Assembly (NCBI GenBank): GCA_910585335.1
Contig: CAJUCU010000010.1
Coordinates: 5,346 to 29,711 of the forward strand
Direction of reading: 5' to 3'
Origin: an uncultured Bacilli bacterium
GTDB lineage: Bacteria > Bacillota_I > Bacilli_A > RF39 > UBA660
Length of the DNA: 24,366 bases
This document shows, piece after piece, positions 21,526 to 24,366 of the stretch. The stretch's first letter is position 1. Every line of letters begins with the position of its first letter. Under the pieces are notes generated by a model, which saw only the letters and a list, made by a program, of their open reading frames with translations, did not search any database and was not told the DNA's origin. Both the position numbers and the translations under genes were made by a program.

Positions 21526-22626
21526 ATGAGTTTAACAGCAGGAATCGTAGGTCTTCCAAATGTTGGAAAGTCAACTTTATTTAATGCGATTACAAATAAA
21601 CATATCTTAGCAGAAAACTATCCCTTTGCAACAATTGATCCAAATGTAGGAGTAGTAACAGTACCAGATGAAAGACAAGATAAATTAGTAAGTATGTATA
21701 ATCCTAAGAAAAACATTTCAACTGCCTATGAATTTACAGATATTGCAGGACTAGTCAAAGGTGCTAGTAAAGGCGAAGGACTTGGAAATAAATTTTTAGC
21801 ACATATCAGAGAAGTAGATGCAATTGTTGAAGTAGTTCGTTGCTTTGAAAATGGTAAAATTATTCACGTAGATGGCGAAGTAAACCCAATTCGTGATATT
21901 GAAACGATTAATCTAGAACTTTCCATTGCGGATCTTGATATTATTACAACAAGACTTGAAAAAGTAGGGAAAAAAGCTCGTACTAGCAAGAATAAAGAAG
22001 ACATTCTAGAACTAGAAACTCTAGAAAAAGCAAAAAAAGCCCTAGAAGAAAATGTTCCACTAAGACAAGTTTCCTTTACAGATGAAGAAAAATTAATTTT
22101 AAAACCATTTAGCTTTCTAACGATTAAACCTATTATTTATCTAGCTAATATCTCAGAAGAAGAACTTGGAAAAGAGGATAACAACTACGTAAAAGAAGTA
22201 AAAGATTATGCAACTCGTGAAGATGCTAAAGTTGTTTCACTTTGCGCAAAAGTAGAAGAAGAATTAAGCGAATTATCAAATGAAGATAAAAAAGAAATGT
22301 TAGAAGCACTAGGGGAAGAAACAAGCGGTCTAGACAAACTAATTAAAGCAACATATGATTTATTAGGGCTTGCAACATATTTTACAGTAGGCCCAGATGA
22401 AGTAAGAGCTTGGACCTTCAAAAAGGGAATGAATGCCAAACGTTGTGCAGGAATTATTCACACAGACTTTGAAAAAGGATTTATCAGAGCTGAAGTAATT
22501 TCTTATGAAGATTTAATAAACTATGGAAGTGAATTAAAAGTAAAAGAGGCTGGTCGTGCCCGCCTAGAAGGAAAAGATTATTTAATGCAAGATGGTGACA
22601 TCTGTCATTTTAGGTTTAATGTATAA
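21526..22626 (+). CDS. ychF: Ribosome-binding ATPase YchF (Obg-family)
   Basis: YchF is a cytoplasmic Obg-type P-loop protein that prefers ATP, binds ribosomes and affects stress responses. The ATG at 21526 is chosen because AGAGGA lies upstream and the protein then begins MSLTAGIVGLPNVGKST with 366 residues, the usual length; the frame extends upstream into the promoter but without family similarity. It has the G1 loop GLPNVGKST at 8-16, YPFATIDPNVGVV, DIAGLVKGASKGEGLGN, an anticodon-like coiled-coil insertion, and a C-terminal TGS-type domain (TYFTVGPDEVRAWTFKKG, HTDFEKGFIRAEVI). Its stop overlaps the next start as TAATG. Confidence 0.97.
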   Translation: MSLTAGIVGLPNVGKSTLFNAITNKHILAENYPFATIDPNVGVVTVPDERQDKLVSMYNPKKNISTAYEFTDIAGLVKGASKGEGLGNKFLAHIREVDAIVEVVRCFENGKIIHVDGEVNPIRDIETINLELSIADLDIITTRLEKVGKKARTSKNKEDILELETLEKAKKALEENVPLRQVSFTDEEKLILKPFSFLTIKPIIYLANISEEELGKEDNNYVKEVKDYATREDAKVVSLCAKVEEELSELSNEDKKEMLEALGEETSGLDKLIKATYDLLGLATYFTVGPDEVRAWTFKKGMNAKRCAGIIHTDFEKGFIRAEVISYEDLINYGSELKVKEAGRARLEGKDYLMQDGDICHFRFNV

Positions 22627-23423
22627 TGGAAAGTAAAATTGTAATATTTAAGTCAGGTATAGAAGATGGTATCATGAGTAATAATGCCAAATTTTACGAT
22701 AAAAGCCTATCACAAGAAGAAATTAATAAAATATTTTTAAGAAACAGAATAACCTTTGGGAAAAAATATGGCATAGACGGTCAGAAAATATACAGGGCGA
22801 CTCAGAAAAATGACGATAATAATCTAGATTATGGAGATGGAAAGTATATTGTTATAGATATCAATCAAGATTTAAAAGACGCTTGGTACGAGGTATTAGA
22901 AGCAGATATTCTTCTCTTACAAAAAAACAGTAAAAAAATCGCTCTCGCTCATCAAATGGCGGATTGTCCAATTATCATAGCAGAAGATAGACGCTTAGGA
23001 GTAACATCCCTATCACATTGTGGTGCTAGATATATTAATCGTAGTTTACCACAACAGACAATCGAAGCCTTAAAAAAAGAGTATAACAGCAATATTGAAG
23101 ATATTTATGTCTATATAGGAAGCTGTGCCAAAAAAGAGAATTATATCTATAAAACTTATCCAGAGTGGGCTACGAACAAGCACATTTGGCATGAAGCCAT
23201 TCATAAAGAGAAAGATGGCTATCATATTGATATGATAAAAGCGATAAAACAGCAATTAAAAGAAATTGGTATTAAACACCTGAAAATAAGCCCAAATGAT
23301 ACCATTACCAATAAAAAATACTATTCTCATGCAGGATATACACGAGGAAGAAGAATAGAAAATGGTCAAAATATAGTAGGATTTTTTTATAAAAAGGATG
23401 ATGAAAATAATACCTTGGCATAG
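22626..23423 (+). CDS. Laccase-domain (YfiH/PgeF-like) protein, divergent
   Basis: The family (DUF152, formerly polyphenol oxidase; PgeF in peptidoglycan fidelity; some act on purine nucleosides) uses a metal site of two His and one Cys. Here the Cys is present in HQMADCPIII (C114) and the second His in LSHCGARYINRS (H131, relatives AHAGWRG). The first His, normally in QVHG, appears replaced in RATQKND (near residues 58-63). The rest fits: a D-A-D-like EADILL before the Cys block and SNIEDIYVYIGSCAKK after it. At 265 residues the length is normal. It is coupled to ychF by a one-base overlap and has no ribosome site of its own. Family is likely; catalytic state is uncertain. Confidence 0.75.
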   Translation: MESKIVIFKSGIEDGIMSNNAKFYDKSLSQEEINKIFLRNRITFGKKYGIDGQKIYRATQKNDDNNLDYGDGKYIVIDINQDLKDAWYEVLEADILLLQKNSKKIALAHQMADCPIIIAEDRRLGVTSLSHCGARYINRSLPQQTIEALKKEYNSNIEDIYVYIGSCAKKENYIYKTYPEWATNKHIWHEAIHKEKDGYHIDMIKAIKQQLKEIGIKHLKISPNDTITNKKYYSHAGYTRGRRIENGQNIVGFFYKKDDENNTLA

Positions 23424-23503
23424 AAAAATCTTTTTTTATGAAAAAGAATGTAAAATAGTGCCCAATTAAAACATTTATCCTCTACTTCCTTTTTAATAAA
23501 AAG

Positions 23504-23520
23504 TATAATATAATTATAAT
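23504..23520 (+). promoter_or_regulatory. AT-rich promoter region of the NPCBM gene with overlapping TATAAT boxes
   Basis: TATAAT occurs at 23504-23509, 23509-23514 and 23515-23520, about 40-55 bases before the ATG at 23559. None has a strong -35 at 17 bases. The 135-base gap 23424-23558 holds no other gene; a TGTAAAAT at 23449-23456 is another possible -10. Confidence 0.4.
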
Positions 23521-23558
23521 AATGTAGAATACCTCAGTACTAGGAAGGAGCAACAAAA

Positions 23559-24366
23559 ATGAATCTAAAAAAATTAATCAAACGAAAAAAAGAGGTTTTA
23601 ATAGGTTTAGGAGTAATTTTGGCTGTGCTATTTGGAGTTATTTTACCAACAAGCTATTCTTTTCCAAATAATGTAACAAGAGAAACAGAAGAGGGACGCA
23701 CTTATTTAACAGATATAGATTATGTGCATGACATGTCTTATACTAGATATGATCAAATCCGTTATGATGAAATTAGCGGTGGTGCTAAAATTTCTTTAAA
23801 AATTGAAAACAACGCTTATACATTTGACCGTGGTATTTGGGCTCATGCTACATCACAAGTTACTTATGATATAAGTCAGTATAATTACAAGTATTTTACG
23901 ACCTTCGTAGGACTTAATACAACATCTACAAAAGGAAACGGTGTAACATTCTCTATTTATACATCAACAGATGGAGAAAACTTTGGAGAGGCAAAAGAAG
24001 TAGTAGCAAAAAATCCAGGAGAAAATGCCACTTTCGTTAAAGTAGATATTAGGGGTGCCAAGTATTTGCGTTTATATGCAGATGATAATGGAGGAAATGG
24101 TCAAGACCATGCGGTATATGCTGATGCTAAACTAGTAAATGAATTAGATGAATCCGTATTCAAAACAGTAGAAGAATATAATGAAATTATCAAGTCTCAA
24201 TATCAAGGAGAAGGAAACATCACAGGAGAATTAGAGTTTAATCTCTTAAAAAAAGAATTAGTAAAGAACGTGGGACCATATACCATTAATTTATTTTATA
24301 ATGAAAGCGCAGATAATAAAGCTGCTTTAGATTACTTAATGTCAAATCCAAAAGCCTTAAGATATT
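23559..24366 (+). CDS. Membrane-anchored NPCBM-domain protein, N-terminal part (cut by window edge)
   Basis: The ATG at 23559 follows AGGAAGGAG. The frame is open to the window end (269 codons). A basic start (MNLKKLIKRKKEV) and one hydrophobic helix (residues 13-31) form a signal/anchor without a lipobox. Residues about 45-195 match the NPCBM sugar-binding domain: RTYLTDIDYV, GGAKISLKIENNAYTFDRGI, WAHATSQVTYDIS, FTTFVGLN, VDIRGAKYLRLYADDNG, DHAVYADAKL. This domain is found in extracellular glycan-active enzymes and adhesins of gut Firmicutes. The region after it (from about 200) is the start of a second part whose function cannot be told. It has its own promoter region. Confidence 0.85.
   Translation, partial: MNLKKLIKRKKEVLIGLGVILAVLFGVILPTSYSFPNNVTRETEEGRTYLTDIDYVHDMSYTRYDQIRYDEISGGAKISLKIENNAYTFDRGIWAHATSQVTYDISQYNYKYFTTFVGLNTTSTKGNGVTFSIYTSTDGENFGEAKEVVAKNPGENATFVKVDIRGAKYLRLYADDNGGNGQDHAVYADAKLVNELDESVFKTVEEYNEIIKSQYQGEGNITGELEFNLLKKELVKNVGPYTINLFYNESADNKAALDYLMSNPKALRY

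Noticed and set aside
23424..23445. Terminator after the laccase-domain gene
   Set aside because: CATAGAAA/TTTTTATG can pair, but the stem is nearly all A-T and the T-run is part of the stem, so it is too weak to call.
1..24366. CRISPR array, insertion sequence or prophage
   Set aside because: No spaced direct repeats, transposase or phage genes were seen; the window is mostly core chromosomal genes.

Overview
The window spans a bacterial chromosomal replication origin and the conserved gene blocks on either side. It is AT-rich, with As and Ts dominating even in coding DNA. The order recF-(comK)-dnaN-dnaA-oriC-rpmH-rnpA-yidC-jag-mnmE-mnmG-rsmG-noc-parA-parB, plus ComK, a YidC-type lipoprotein, a DUF951 protein and YchF, points to the Bacilli side of the Firmicutes, probably an uncultured gut-type or Mollicutes-related lineage. 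No sporulation gene is visible. Genes left of about 4.45 kb run on the minus strand and those right of about 4.7 kb run on the plus strand, so both arms are transcribed away from the origin, in the direction of the forks.

Left arm (1-4440): recF (its extreme C-terminus cut by the window edge), a short ComK-family competence regulator where an S4-domain gene (yaaA/rlbA) usually sits, dnaN with its own terminator, and dnaA. DnaA boxes lie on both sides of dnaA: three in the dnaA-dnaN gap and about six in the dnaA-rpmH gap. This suggests a bipartite oriC. recF has an unusual leader with an extended -10 promoter, a hairpin followed by a T-tract, and a tiny upstream ORF overlapping the recF start.

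Right arm, first part (4699-10034): rpmH, rnpA, yidC and jag form the classic block for ribosome, RNase P, membrane insertion and RNA binding. Between jag and mnmE, normally neighbours, sits a three-gene cassette: a divergent sigma-70-like protein with a C-terminal extension of about 165 residues, a protein resembling the amidoligase (glutamine-synthetase/GCS-fold) family, and an unrecognised protein. This is the best candidate in the window for an undescribed system.

Right arm, second part (10106-17311): mnmE and mnmG (tRNA wobble-uridine modification), rsmG (16S rRNA methylation), a Noc-like ParB with an acidic linker of about 215 residues, and the parA/parB (soj/spo0J) chromosome segregation pair.

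Right end (17326-24366): an MscS-type channel, a DUF951 protein and an AbgT-family transporter follow parB closely and may be co-transcribed with it. Then come a predicted lipoprotein with a dipeptidyl-peptidase-III-like zinc motif (HEILGH plus EEGKAD), a tiny frameshifted ORF, the ychF GTPase coupled to a divergent laccase-domain (YfiH/PgeF-like) protein, and the start of a membrane-anchored NPCBM-domain protein cut by the window edge. Several transcription units are separated by a terminator hairpin followed at once by the next promoter, often with an extended -10 (TGN-TANAAT).
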